64,000 nt of DNA from Ruficoccus amylovorans (lineage in GTDB: Bacteria; Verrucomicrobiota; Verrucomicrobiia; Opitutales; Cerasicoccaceae): contig NZ_JACHVB010000063.1 in assembly GCF_014230085.1 (NCBI RefSeq), forward strand, positions 62,001-126,000, read 5' to 3'. How positions within the stretch are numbered: position 1 is the stretch's first letter; each line of letters starts with the position of its first letter. Of the stretch, positions 8,568-17,341 are shown piece by piece. Under the pieces are notes generated by a model. That model saw only the letters and a list, made by a program, of their open reading frames with translations. It ran no database searches and was not told the origin of the DNA. Both the position numbers and the translations under genes were made by a program.

Positions 8568-8945
8568 TCAGAGCAACAGACGTACACAGCGGATTTGGTC
8601 GATCATGGACGGCCCAACCGGGGCCTCCGGCCTCCGTCCCGTGAAAAATACTTCCCCCGAACAGACTACCGCCGGTACACGCCCGGAAACACCCGGCACG
8701 CTCCCCAGCAGGGGCAGCGGGGCCGTGGCCGCATACAGCTCCAGCGGCTCGGCGTTGAGCTTGTCGCAGGCGCTGATGACGCACGCGCAGTGTTCGGCGT
8801 CCGACGCGCCGGAATCCGGCGCAGGCTCGCTACCGCAACAGCCGCAGGACTCCGCCTCGTGCGCCACGGCATGGGCCGTGCAGGTCAACGGCAGGAAGCC
8901 GAAAACCAGGGTCAGCGCGACCACTAAACTGCACAAGCCTTTCAT
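8568..8945 (-). CDS. Exported cysteine-containing protein of unknown function (125 aa)
   Basis: A 125-residue product with an N-terminal hydrophobic segment (LCSLVVALTLVFGFLPLTCTAHA) that reads as a signal peptide. The mature part starts with a His/Cys stretch (VAHEAESCGCCGSEP), followed by EHCACVISACDKLN and a C-terminal DQIRCVRLLL. The layout of a short His/Cys-rich exported protein with a proline/arginine-rich tail resembles uncharacterised proteins near heavy-metal efflux genes, but no efflux gene is adjacent here. It is probably co-transcribed with the 51-residue Cys-rich peptide downstream. Function unknown. Confidence 0.6.
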   Translation of the reverse strand: MKGLCSLVVALTLVFGFLPLTCTAHAVAHEAESCGCCGSEPAPDSGASDAEHCACVISACDKLNAEPLELYAATAPLPLLGSVPGVSGRVPAVVCSGEVFFTGRRPEAPVGPSMIDQIRCVRLLL

Positions 8946-9031
8946 CTGTTTAAACCGGGAATCTCACCTGCCAACAAGGCAGGCTGGTGGGAAAATAGAA
9001 CGGTTTTGCCCCCGCGTCAAGCGGGGCGGGC

Positions 9032-10261
9032 TCACTGCGGGTAAACAAAATCCGGCTGGGAAATCTTGTTCAGGCGACCGGAGGGCAGCTTGGTCTTTTT
9101 GCCCGTCTCGGAGTCGATCAGCCAGAGGGTTTCCTCGCCCCGGTTGGCGTTCATCGCGATCAGGTGGCGGCCGTCGTTGAGCCAGCGCGGCTGGCTGAAA
9201 CTGCCCGCCCCGCTCGTCAGGAACTGGCTCTTGCGTGTGGCCAGGTCGTAGATAGCGACCTGGTAGCCGCCCCGCGTGGAGGCGGTGAAGGCGATGTTAT
9301 TCGCGCCAGAGGAGGGGTTCCAGGCCGGTTCGGTGCAGTAGCCGCTGATGTTGGTCGGCAGGCGTGAGGGACGCCCCCCGCGCGAGGAGACGACAAAGAG
9401 CTGCGGCCCGCCGAGCTGGTCACTGGTCAGCACGAGGCGTCCGCCGTCGGGCGACCAGTCCGGGTCGCTCTCGACGCTGCGCGAGGTGCCCTGCGTCACC
9501 AGTTGCGGACGCTGCCCGTCGGCCCCGGCCACGTACACTTCGGGTGAGCCGGTCGAAGAGAGCACCATGGCGATGTTTTGCCCGGAGGGGCTGAAAACCG
9601 CCCCGGTGTTCGTCCCCTTGTAACCGGCCACGGTCGTGCGGCGGCCCGTGTCGAGGTCGATCATGAAAATATCCGGGAAACCTGTGCGGTAGTAGCCGGT
9701 GTACAGAAGCTTGCGGCCATCGGGGGACCAGCGCGGGTGCTGCGAGTAGGAATTATCCTGGGTCAGGCGGCGCACGTTACGGAAAAACAGGTCGCTGGTG
9801 TAAACCTCCTGCTTCTTGCCCTCGGAGCCGACGAAGGCCAGCTTGCCCGCGAAAAAGCCGGGCTTGCCCGTGGTGCGCAGGACAGCGAGGTCGCCCGCGC
9901 GCAGGGCGGCGTCACGCAGGCTGTTGCCGCGGACGGTTTCCTCCAACTGGGTGACCAGAGGGCGGCCCGACTGGATCTTCAGGCGGACGGCGTTCGAGCC
10001 CGCCGGTTCGACGGTAAAGGTAAAGACGCCCTCGCCGGGCTTGACCACGCGGAAACCGCCGTGCGCCGAAAAGGCGACTTCCAGCAGGCCCGCGATGTCG
10101 GCGTTGGAGCTGACGATGGAGACGGCCTTCTCGCCGGTGTTGGCAACGGTCGTCGTGATCACGCCCCCGTCGTAAGCCTGCTGGGCATGAACAGCGGGAC
10201 GGGCGGCGAAAATGAGCGCGGACAGGGAGAGGAACCAGAAAATACGGGTGGCGACTGTCAT
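9032..10261 (-). CDS. tolB: TolB-like periplasmic beta-propeller protein
   Basis: A 409-residue protein from the ATG at 10261, which is preceded by AGGAGTT; upstream in-frame codons lack a signal peptide. Residues 1-26 form a signal peptide (FWFLSLSALIFAARPAVHAQ). An N-terminal alpha/beta domain of about 130 residues precedes a six-bladed propeller with recurring WSPDGRKLLYT, FSPSGQNIAMVL, WSPDGGRLVLTS and WNPSSGANNIAFT blades. That is the TolB/WD40-like beta-propeller layout. TolB links the Tol inner-membrane complex to Pal and the outer membrane during cell constriction. No pal or tolA is adjacent, but a TolQ/TolR-type pair lies about 2.4 kb away on the same strand, so the Tol genes are dispersed. 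Confidence 0.85.
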   Translation of the reverse strand: MTVATRIFWFLSLSALIFAARPAVHAQQAYDGGVITTTVANTGEKAVSIVSSNADIAGLLEVAFSAHGGFRVVKPGEGVFTFTVEPAGSNAVRLKIQSGRPLVTQLEETVRGNSLRDAALRAGDLAVLRTTGKPGFFAGKLAFVGSEGKKQEVYTSDLFFRNVRRLTQDNSYSQHPRWSPDGRKLLYTGYYRTGFPDIFMIDLDTGRRTTVAGYKGTNTGAVFSPSGQNIAMVLSSTGSPEVYVAGADGQRPQLVTQGTSRSVESDPDWSPDGGRLVLTSDQLGGPQLFVVSSRGGRPSRLPTNISGYCTEPAWNPSSGANNIAFTASTRGGYQVAIYDLATRKSQFLTSGAGSFSQPRWLNDGRHLIAMNANRGEETLWLIDSETGKKTKLPSGRLNKISQPDFVYPQ

Positions 10262-10427
10262 AACTCCTAAAGACAAACAACTTCCCCCGCCCGTTGAAAC
10301 GAAAATCGGGCAGAAAAAACTTTTTCTACTTCCGATGCGGCCCACAGGCCGACGACTTTTTTCGCCGGACGCTCACTGGCCCTTGCCAAGCGGGATTTTT
10401 TGCGCATGCATAGAAGTCTTTACGCCC

Positions 10428-11504
10428 ATGATCGACGACAAGCTCCTCCCAGCCCTCAAGCAGGTCAAATACCCCGGATTCAGCCGGGACATCGTTTCCT
10501 TCGGACTCGTCTCCGGCGCGACCGTCGAAGGCAACCGCGCCGTCGTCGGCCTGGCCATCACCACCGCCGACGAGAGCATCCCGCTCAAGGTCAAGCAGGG
10601 CGTGGAGCAGGCGCTGGCGCAGCTCCCCGGCATCGAGGCCGCCGAGGTCACCGTCTCCGTGACCAAGCCGAAGACCCCTCCCCCGCCCGCCCCCGGCCAG
10701 AAGCGCGAAGTGAGCGGCCCGGCCCAGCAGCAGCTCCCAGGTGTGAAAAAGATCATCGCCGTGGCCAGTGGCAAGGGTGGCGTGGGTAAAAGCACCTTCG
10801 CCGTCAACCTCGCCTGCGCCATCGACAAGCTCCTCTCCGAGCAGGGCCGCCCACGCCAGGTCGGCCTGATGGACTGCGACATTTACGGCCCCTCCGTGCC
10901 CCTCATGATGGGCATCAGCGCCCGCCCCGAAGTCCGCGACAACATGCTCACGCCGCTGGAAAACTTCGGCATCCGGGTCATGTCGATGGGCTTTTTGCTC
11001 GACGAGACGACCCCGGTGGTCTGGCGCGGACCGATGATTATGAAGACGATCCAGCAGTTCGCCGCCAACGTGGACTGGGGCGAGCTGGACGTGCTCGTGG
11101 TGGACCTCCCCCCCGGCACCGGCGACGCGCAGCTCTCGCTCGTGCAGACGCTCCCGCTGGACGGGGCCGTCATCGTGACCACGCCGCAGAGCGTGGCCGT
11201 CAGCGTCACCCGGCGCGGCGCCATGATGTTCGGTAAGGTCAACGTGCCCCTGCTCGGCGTGGCCGAGAACATGAGCTACCTGCAAAACCCGGACGGCTCG
11301 AAGAACTTCATTTTCGGACAGGGCGGCGGCGAAATCGCGGCCCGCGACCTGGAGACCGAACTGCTCGGCCAGGTGCCGCTCGACCCGGCCATCGGCCAGG
11401 GCAGCGACCGGGGCATCCCCATCGTGATCGGCCACCCCGACAGCGCTGCCGGGGAAAGCTTCACTGCAATGGCGAAAAATCTCCTTCACAAGCTCAAGCT
11501 ATAG
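10428..11504 (+). CDS. mrp: Mrp/ApbC-type iron-sulfur cluster carrier ATPase
   Basis: A 358-residue protein from the ATG at 10428. An N-terminal MIP18/DUF59-like domain (about 1-80) is joined by a proline-rich linker to a P-loop ATPase with the deviant Walker A GKGGVGKS at 115-122. GLMDCDIYGPSVPLMMG and VDLPPGTGDAQLSL are hallmark Mrp motifs. Mrp proteins carry and transfer Fe-S clusters. The usual CxxC before IFGxGGG is absent; the segment reads ENMSYLQNPDGSKNFIFGQGGG. Upstream in-frame codons back to 10212 overlap tolB's start and are not conserved. It is divergent from tolB. Confidence 0.9.
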   Translation: MIDDKLLPALKQVKYPGFSRDIVSFGLVSGATVEGNRAVVGLAITTADESIPLKVKQGVEQALAQLPGIEAAEVTVSVTKPKTPPPPAPGQKREVSGPAQQQLPGVKKIIAVASGKGGVGKSTFAVNLACAIDKLLSEQGRPRQVGLMDCDIYGPSVPLMMGISARPEVRDNMLTPLENFGIRVMSMGFLLDETTPVVWRGPMIMKTIQQFAANVDWGELDVLVVDLPPGTGDAQLSLVQTLPLDGAVIVTTPQSVAVSVTRRGAMMFGKVNVPLLGVAENMSYLQNPDGSKNFIFGQGGGEIAARDLETELLGQVPLDPAIGQGSDRGIPIVIGHPDSAAGESFTAMAKNLLHKLKL

Positions 11505-11656
11505 GAAAAACCCGCCGCCGGGTGATAAATACCTGTTCCCGCGCAAGTCGCCTGCTACCGAAGCGGCTTTACAAATGCGCAACTTTGCCTAATACTTTAC
11601 CTACCTAAATGCTGATTACGCGATATTCCATCGCCCCCAGGTCAATACGGCCAGAC

Positions 11657-11881
11657 ATGAAACGCCCCATTCGCAGATCAACCACCAGCGGAAAGGATTT
11701 CGTCCAACGCTCCAGCCTCTATCAAGAATTCCTGGCTGAGCGGGAGGAGATTCTCAAGCACAAGTGGCTGGAATCCGAAAAGGCCGGACATGACATTGGG
11801 TTCGAACGAGCGCTTCTGGACTGGATCCGCAATCATCGGGACAACTGGCGCGCAGGTCGCCAGACCCAATCCAGCAATTAG
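11657..11881 (+). CDS. Small conserved-looking protein of unknown function
   Basis: About 74 residues if translation begins at the ATG at 11657 (an ATG at 11609 would add 16). The core SSLYQEFLAEREEILKHKW is followed by ESEKAGHDIGFERALLDWI and ends in NHRDNWRAGR. It is helical and charged, with no signal peptide or membrane segment. The composition and regular spacing of aromatic and Trp residues look like a real folded small domain, and I have a faint memory of similar small proteins in proteobacteria, but no name can be attached. It stands alone after mrp. Confidence 0.55.
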   Translation: MKRPIRRSTTSGKDFVQRSSLYQEFLAEREEILKHKWLESEKAGHDIGFERALLDWIRNHRDNWRAGRQTQSSN

Positions 11882-12296
11882 TCCAAAGGACGCCGACCGA
11901 CCACACCGCGGGAAATGCCATCGGCCCCGCGGCGGATGGTCTTGGGTTAAGCCCCAAAAGCAGAACAAACGGGCGCAAGATTGGGACGCGCCGCTGGACG
12001 GGCGAAGAGGTTGCCCGCGAAGGTACGCGAAGAGCCGCGAAGGGAAATTTGGAGCTCAAGGTCACCGGCAACGTGATTAAGAGAAGGCTACGGGTACCGA
12101 TTTGCTTCAGGCTCAGTCCAAGCGAGAGGCGGCCTATGATGCTCCCCGGACCTGTTCAGGTAAAAGTCGTGAAAGCTTCGCGTACCTTCGCGGGCAATCC
12201 CCTGCCCATCCCGCAGTATCGCTCTGTTCCGGACACAAAAAAACCGGCGCCATAGCGGCACCGGTTTGTACACAAAAGGATAAAAGCCCGGCGTGA
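11882..12296. repeat. Intergenic region with a 22-bp perfect inverted repeat
   Basis: No gene seen. Two exact 22-bp arms lie at 12011-12032 and 12176-12197 in opposite orientation, built on a TTCGCGTACCTTCGCGGGC core and separated by 143 bases. A related sequence with CCTTCGCGTGACTTCGCGGG occurs at about 22050-22078. These look like copies of a short, dispersed, strand-mixed intergenic repeat rather than a coding remnant. Confidence 0.6.
12236..12265 (-). terminator. Rho-independent terminator of rpmG
   Basis: Minus-strand stem ACCGGTGCC/GGCGCCGGT (9 bp, one G-T) with a 5-nt loop, followed by seven T residues. It lies about 30 bp after the rpmG stop. Confidence 0.85.
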
Positions 12297-12476
12297 TTAG
12301 TGAGCCGCGCTACGGATTTCCTTATGCACCGTGTGGCGGCGCAGGTGCGGATTAAACTTCTTCAGTTCAACCTTTTCCTGGGAAAGCTTCTTGTTGCGCG
12401 TGGTCATGTAGCGGGAGGCTTGCTTGCCTTCCTTGCGGGCTTCAGTGCATTCGATGATTACTACGTCTCTGGGCAT
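12297..12476 (-). CDS. rpmG: 50S ribosomal protein bL33
   Basis: A 59-residue basic protein from the ATG at 12476 ([17 protein letters not shown], then RYMTTRNKK and [13 protein letters not shown]). This is the bL33 signature. Only one cysteine (C10) is present, so it is the zinc-free (C-minus) type, with a short C-terminal extension. Upstream codons in the frame are not bL33-like. It is a stand-alone gene with its own terminator. Confidence 0.93.
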   Translation of the reverse strand: MPRDVVIIECTEARKEGKQASRYMTTRNKKLSQEKVELKKFNPHLRRHTVHKEIRSAAH

Positions 12477-12626
12477 GGCTACTGGGTGTTGAAAAGCGTG
12501 CCAACTTACCCGCTCTGGCCACCGATGCAAGCAGAAAAATTACCGGCTGACCAAACCTTTGTCTCCGGGGCTCCGCGGATCGGTTTCCGCCCGTTGACTG
12601 ATACCAAAGCCGCCAGCCCCCGTACG

Positions 12627-13019
12627 CTAGCGGGTCTGCATGCGGACCTTGGTCAGCTTGGCCTTGCGCGACTGGTCCATGACGAAGGTCACGAAATGGA
12701 AGGGCACGTTTTCGTCCGCCATGAGCAGGACGGACGGTGGCTGCTGCTGCCCGGCAGCCTCGTCGAAGGCGGCAATCAACTCCTCGGCAGTCACAGGCTG
12801 GTTGTCGATGAAGTACTTGCCCTCGGTGTCGATCCCGACCATGAGCTGGATGACCTCGTCGTCCTTGCCTGCGGTTTCCATCTTGGGCGGGGTGATGTTC
12901 AAGACATCCATGTTCTTGAACTGCATCGTCATCAAAAAGAAGAAGATGAGCACAATCAGCACGTCGATCAACGGGACGATGTTGATCTCGGCCTTTTTCC
13001 TGCGCTTCTGGATATTCAT
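12627..13019 (-). CDS. ExbD/TolR family biopolymer transport protein
   Basis: A 130-residue protein with one N-terminal membrane segment (INIVPLIDVLIVLIFFFLMTMQF) that contains the conserved Asp of the ExbD/TolR proton channel (PLIDVLIVL). A small periplasmic alpha/beta domain follows. It starts 9 bp after the TolQ/ExbB-type gene, with which it would form a 5:2 proton-driven motor. Whether it powers TonB-dependent uptake or Tol-Pal cannot be told from the sequence. No tonB or tolA follows. A tolB gene nearby favours Tol. Confidence 0.88.
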   Translation of the reverse strand: MNIQKRRKKAEINIVPLIDVLIVLIFFFLMTMQFKNMDVLNITPPKMETAGKDDEVIQLMVGIDTEGKYFIDNQPVTAEELIAAFDEAAGQQQPPSVLLMADENVPFHFVTFVMDQSRKAKLTKVRMQTR

Positions 13020-13028
13020 CCGGTGACC

Positions 13029-13613
13029 TCAGGCTTTGGCGAGCTTGGACTTGGCGATGTCGATCATGCGCTCGACCCCGACGTTGATCTGGGCGCTGAG
13101 CATGTCCACCCGGCGCGTCAGGTAGCTGTTGCCGACCAGCGCGGGAATGGCGATGGACAGGCCGAGCATGGTCGTCCCCAGCGCCAGCGCGATCCCCTGC
13201 ACAAACTGCGAGGGGTCCGGCAGCCCGCTGTTGGGGTCGATCCCCTGGAAGACGTTGATCAGGCCGGCCACGGTGCCGAGCAGGCCAAGTAGCGGCGCAG
13301 CCCCGACCACGATGTCGAGGATGAACATCCCCCGCTCCAGCCGGGCGATTTCCAGCGCGGCAAAGGCCTTGAGCGCCTCCGGGTCCGGAGCGTTGAGCTT
13401 ATAGAAGAAAAGGATGCGTCCCCCGACCGAATGCGGGTCGCCTTCCAATTCCAGCACATCACCGGTCACAAAGCTGTCCACCAGGTCTTTCGGCAAAATG
13501 CGAGAACTGCGCAGCGCGATCAGGCGCTCGACAATGATGAATACCGCCAACACCGAGCACAGGCCCAGCGGGATAAGAAAGGTCAGACCAATATCGGTGA
13601 GAAAGCTCAGCAT
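13029..13613 (-). CDS. MotA/TolQ/ExbB proton channel family protein
   Basis: A 194-residue membrane protein from the ATG at 13613; a TTG at 13637 would add eight residues. There are three hydrophobic segments: near the N-terminus (LTFLIPLGLCSVLAVFIIV), in the middle (ILDIVVGAAPLLGLLGTVAGLINVF, the family signature) and near the C-terminus (GIALALGTTMLGLSIAIPALV). It forms the stator ring with the adjacent TolR/ExbD subunit and passes protons to drive envelope work. Same strand as tolB, but separated from it by rpmG and mrp. Confidence 0.9.
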   Translation of the reverse strand: MLSFLTDIGLTFLIPLGLCSVLAVFIIVERLIALRSSRILPKDLVDSFVTGDVLELEGDPHSVGGRILFFYKLNAPDPEALKAFAALEIARLERGMFILDIVVGAAPLLGLLGTVAGLINVFQGIDPNSGLPDPSQFVQGIALALGTTMLGLSIAIPALVGNSYLTRRVDMLSAQINVGVERMIDIAKSKLAKA

Positions 13614-13872
13614 AGCACGAAAGAATATCTCACTCAAGACGGGCTAAAACCCCTCCCCGCGCAAGGCTTTTCTGCACGCAAGCCACACCGAAATCGCCTG
13701 CTTCCCCCGCGCAAAGGTAAGGCTACGGCAAAATCCCGCACAACGCAGGGCTGCCCTGCCTCTGAAACCCCATCCATACGGAGTCCGGTCCCACCGTGTC
13801 GCCCCGCGATTACCAGTTTCAGCAATCGCAGGCGCAACCGGCGAAAAACACTGGAAGGCTCAAGCCCCCGCA

Positions 13873-14472
13873 CTAAACATAGTGCAGGCGGTCGGCCACG
13901 GACTCGATCTCCTCGGGCTTGTTGAGCAGGAGGGCAAGCGGGTCCCACTCGCCGGCCAGCAGGCCTTCGCGGGCGCTTTCGGCCAGCTTGATCGGGTACT
14001 CATTGCCACCGGCCGCGACGACCATCTTTTCCAGGTCGATGGTGAGCGGCTTTTCCGGGTGTGACTCGACGATCTGGGTCAGGGTGTGGAGCGTTTCGAC
14101 ATCGACGCTGACGCACGGCATCCCGAGCGTGGTGGAGTTGCCAAAAAAGATTTCTGCGTAGCTGAGCCCGATCAGGGCGCGCACGCCGAACTTGTGCAGG
14201 CTCTGCGGGGCGTGCTCGCGTGAGCTGCCGCAGCCGAAGTTCGAGCCCACCAGCATGATGGTGGCACCCTTGAAACGGTCCTCGTTGAGCGGGTGCTTCT
14301 TCTTTTTCCCCTCGGCGTCATAGCGCACGTCGTAGAAAGCGAACTCGCCCAGGCCGTCAAAGGTGACGCACTTCATGAAGCGGGCCGGGATGATCCGGTC
14401 GGTGTCCACATCGTCGCCCGGCACGGGAACGGCCCGACCGGTGACCTTGGTGATCTTTTCCAAAGCTGACAT
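13873..14472 (-). CDS. leuD: 3-isopropylmalate dehydratase small subunit
   Basis: A 199-residue swivelling-domain subunit of isopropylmalate isomerase. Marks are DVDTDRIIPARFMK near the N-terminus and GSNFGCGSSREHAPQ, which contacts the substrate. With LeuC it isomerises 2- to 3-isopropylmalate in leucine synthesis. It starts 25 bp after leuC and has an AAGGGA ribosome-binding site. No other leu gene is in the window. Confidence 0.96.
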   Translation of the reverse strand: MSALEKITKVTGRAVPVPGDDVDTDRIIPARFMKCVTFDGLGEFAFYDVRYDAEGKKKKHPLNEDRFKGATIMLVGSNFGCGSSREHAPQSLHKFGVRALIGLSYAEIFFGNSTTLGMPCVSVDVETLHTLTQIVESHPEKPLTIDLEKMVVAAGGNEYPIKLAESAREGLLAGEWDPLALLLNKPEEIESVADRLHYV

Positions 14473-14497
14473 AATCTTGATCCCTTAAGTTAAGAAG

Positions 14498-15922
14498 TTA
14501 GGCGCTGACCGTTTCGGCGAAACCGAAGACCTCGCGGGCGTCGCTGACCTCGCCGGTGACGGCGGCGGCGGCGACCATGACCGGGCTCATAAGGATGGTT
14601 CGGCCGGTGGGGCTGCCCTGACGGCCCTTGAAGTTACGGTTCGAGGAGGAGGCGCTGAGCTGGTTGCCCTTGAGCTTGTCCGGGTTCATGGCCAGGCACA
14701 TGGAGCAGCCCGCGCCACGCCATTCGAAACCGGCCTCACGGAAGACCTTGTCCAGGCCCTTTTCCTCGGCGATCTTGGCCACGACCTGTGAGCCGGGCAC
14801 GCAGATGGCGGTGACGCCGGGGGCGACGTGCTTGCCCTTGAGGTACTTGGCAACCTCGTCCAGGTCGCTCAGGCGGCCATTGGTACAGGAGCCGATAAAG
14901 GCCACGTCGATCTTCGTCCCGCGGATGGGAGCGCCGGGCGTGAGCGACATATGCTCGTAGGCTTCGGCGGCGGTGGCGCGGTCGGAGCCTTCCAACTCTT
15001 CGAGCAGGGGGAGGTTTTCATCAATGAAAACCGCCTGGCCGGGGTTGATCCCCCAGGTGACGGTCGGCTTGATGTCCTCGGCCTTGATGTTGACCACGTC
15101 GTCGTAAATGGCGTCCTTGTCGCTGGCGTAGGATTTCCATTTCTTGACCGCGTCTTCCCACTTCGCTCCGTTGGGCGAGTAGGGACGGCCCTTGAGGTAG
15201 TCGAAAGTCTTCTGGTCCGGGTTGACATAGCCGCAGCGTGCGCCGCCCTCGATGGACATGTTGCACACGGTCATGCGCTCCTCCATGGAGAAGTTGTCAA
15301 AGACCTCGCCGCCGTATTCGTAAGCGAAGCCGATCCCGCCATTGACGCCGAGCAGGCGGATGATGTGCAGGATCACGTCCTTGGCGTAAACGCCGGGGGC
15401 GAGCTTGCCGTCCACGTTGATGCGGCGAACCTTGAGTGGGCTCAACGCCATGGTCTGGGTCGCGAGCACGTCACGCACCTGGCTGGTGCCAATCCCGAAG
15501 GCAATCGCCCCGAAAGCACCGTGGGTGGCAGTGTGGCTGTCGCCGCAGGCAATGGTCGTGCCGGGCTGGGTAATCCCCTGCTCCGGGCCGACGATATGGA
15601 CGACCCCCTGCTTGCCAGTGTTGGTGTCGAAAAAGGTGATGCCGGACTCCTTCGTGTTCTTGCGCAGGGCCTCGATCATGGCCTGGGCCAGCGGGTCGCT
15701 GTACGGCTCGACCAACTCGTTGGTCGGAACAATGTGGTCCACGGTCGCGAAGGTGCGGCTCGGGTACTTGACGGTCAGTCCGAGGTCGCGAAGCATGCCA
15801 AAGGCCTGCGGCGAAGTCACCTCGTGAATGAGGTGCGTGCCGATGAACAATTGCGTCTGCCCATTGGGCAGTTTACGCACGGCGTGGTCTTCCCAGACTT
15901 TATGAAACAAGGTCTTACCCAT
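14498..15922 (-). CDS. leuC: 3-isopropylmalate dehydratase large subunit
   Basis: A 474-residue aconitase-family protein from the ATG at 15922 ([15 protein letters not shown]); eight further in-frame codons upstream are not conserved. Cluster-ligand motifs are [12 protein letters not shown], with one Cys, and [13 protein letters not shown], with two, which together hold a [4Fe-4S] cluster. [21 protein letters not shown] is the other landmark. It pairs with leuD just downstream. The tRNA-Arg gene lies on the same strand upstream, within about 150 bp. Confidence 0.97.
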   Translation of the reverse strand: MGKTLFHKVWEDHAVRKLPNGQTQLFIGTHLIHEVTSPQAFGMLRDLGLTVKYPSRTFATVDHIVPTNELVEPYSDPLAQAMIEALRKNTKESGITFFDTNTGKQGVVHIVGPEQGITQPGTTIACGDSHTATHGAFGAIAFGIGTSQVRDVLATQTMALSPLKVRRINVDGKLAPGVYAKDVILHIIRLLGVNGGIGFAYEYGGEVFDNFSMEERMTVCNMSIEGGARCGYVNPDQKTFDYLKGRPYSPNGAKWEDAVKKWKSYASDKDAIYDDVVNIKAEDIKPTVTWGINPGQAVFIDENLPLLEELEGSDRATAAEAYEHMSLTPGAPIRGTKIDVAFIGSCTNGRLSDLDEVAKYLKGKHVAPGVTAICVPGSQVVAKIAEEKGLDKVFREAGFEWRGAGCSMCLAMNPDKLKGNQLSASSSNRNFKGRQGSPTGRTILMSPVMVAAAAVTGEVSDAREVFGFAETVSA

Positions 15923-16069
15923 AAGAACCGGGTAATAAATACGCACACCCGCGCCTTGTCAAAGCGGTAATCATCTTCGTTCCGGTTTTACCCGCTCCCC
16001 TCCAACGCCACCCCACCGACCTTTTTCGCCGCCCCAGCGCAACGGCGCAATCTCCCAAAAACAAACTGG

Positions 16070-16142
16070 CAGGGGCAGAGGGACTTGAACCCCCGACCAA
16101 TGGTTTAGAAAACCACTGCTCTATCCACTGAGCTATGCCCCC
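16070..16142 (-). tRNA. tRNA-Arg (anticodon UCU)
   Basis: A 73-nt cloverleaf on the minus strand. The acceptor stem GGGGGCA pairs with TGCCCCT (first pair G-T). The D arm is GCTC/GAGC. The anticodon arm has loop TTTCTAA, giving anticodon TCT. The T arm has loop TTCAAGT, and the discriminator base is G. The CCA end is not encoded. A tyrosine recombinase gene starts 91 bp from the 5' end of the tRNA. Confidence 0.93.
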
Positions 16143-16233
16143 AAGATATTATTCGATAAAGACTTACAGGAATATTCGATGGCCAAAAAATCACACTTGT
16201 CACCCATTTGTGTAACCACATAGACTTTGACAC

Positions 16234-17304
16234 ATGAGCACATCCAAGAAAGCCAGGCAACCGGGCTCCCTGAAAGTGGGTGAGTGTCTATATCGCCATG
16301 AAACATCGGGCACTTACTATGCGTTGGTGAAGTCTAACGGCAAGCAAATCCGACGCTCGCTGAAAACCAACGACTTCGCCCTCGCCAAGCGCAGATTGCG
16401 CGAATTTCGGGAAAAAATCGGACGCCTCGACCTCAGCGACGGCAAGTCCAAGATACTTTTCCCCGAACTGGCGGAAAAATGGCGCGCCACCCTTGCCCCA
16501 CACCTCAAGCCCAGTTCCACCCTCCGGCGCGATTCCAGCATTGTGCAACTAAACCGTTTCTTCGGCCAGCAGCTAGCCCGCACCGTCACCCGCGCCATGT
16601 GCGAAGACTGGGCACAAGCACGTTCCCCGCAGATTGCCGCTTCGACCTTTAACAACGAACGCGACACCCTGATCGCGATTTTCGAGTACGCCCGCCGCGA
16701 AGGCATCATTCTGGACAATCCCGCCGAAGTCCTCCCCCGCCGCAAGCAGCCCAAGCCCGCCATCCTCATCCCCACCCGCGAGCAATACGAGAGCCTCCTC
16801 AAAACCATGCGCGGAATGGACAACCGTTATTAGACTGCCGCCGATCTGGTCGAGTTGCTCGCCACCTCCGGCATGCGTAAAGGCGAAGCCAACGCCCTAC
16901 GCTGGGAAGACATCGACTGGAACCGGGGAGCTTTTACCGTGACCGGCGGCGAAGGCGGCACCAAAAACCACGAGGCCCGCATCGTCCCGCTCTTTCCGGC
17001 ACTGGAAGCCTTCCTCCGCCGTAAGCGGGCCGAATATGGGGACACCCCACCCGCCCCCGAGTCCGTCATTGTCCCGGTCAAAGACGCAAAAAAAGCCCTT
17101 GAAACCGTCTGCCAGCACAACGGCTACCCGCACTTCACCCACCATTGCCTGCGCCACTTCTTCGTCAGCAACGCCATTGAGAAAAACGTGGACTTTAAAA
17201 CCATCGCCGCCTGGGTCGGCCACAAAGACGGCGGCGTCCTCGTCGCCAAAACCTACGGACACCTCCGCGACACCCATTCCTTTGAGATGGCCAAGCGAAT
17301 GTAA
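16234..17304 (+). pseudogene. Tyrosine recombinase (phage-type integrase) interrupted by an in-frame amber codon
   Basis: The frame from ATG 16234 to 17304 is open except for one TAG at 16831-16833. Residues before it (1-199) hold an N-terminal arm-binding region and a SAM-like core-binding domain. After it, in the same frame, comes a complete catalytic domain: TSGMRKGEANALRW (Arg I), a Lys in the beta-hairpin region, HHCLRHFF (His-x-x-Arg), WVGHKDG, and KTYGHL with the Tyr nucleophile. One base change would restore a 356-residue integrase. It could be a recent nonsense mutation or, less likely, a suppressed codon. It sits next to tRNA-Arg, but on the 5' side, and no repeated tRNA end was found downstream. 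Confidence 0.85.
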
Positions 17305-17341
17305 CCTCACCGTTAGAACATAAGTTTCTTAAAAGGACTTA

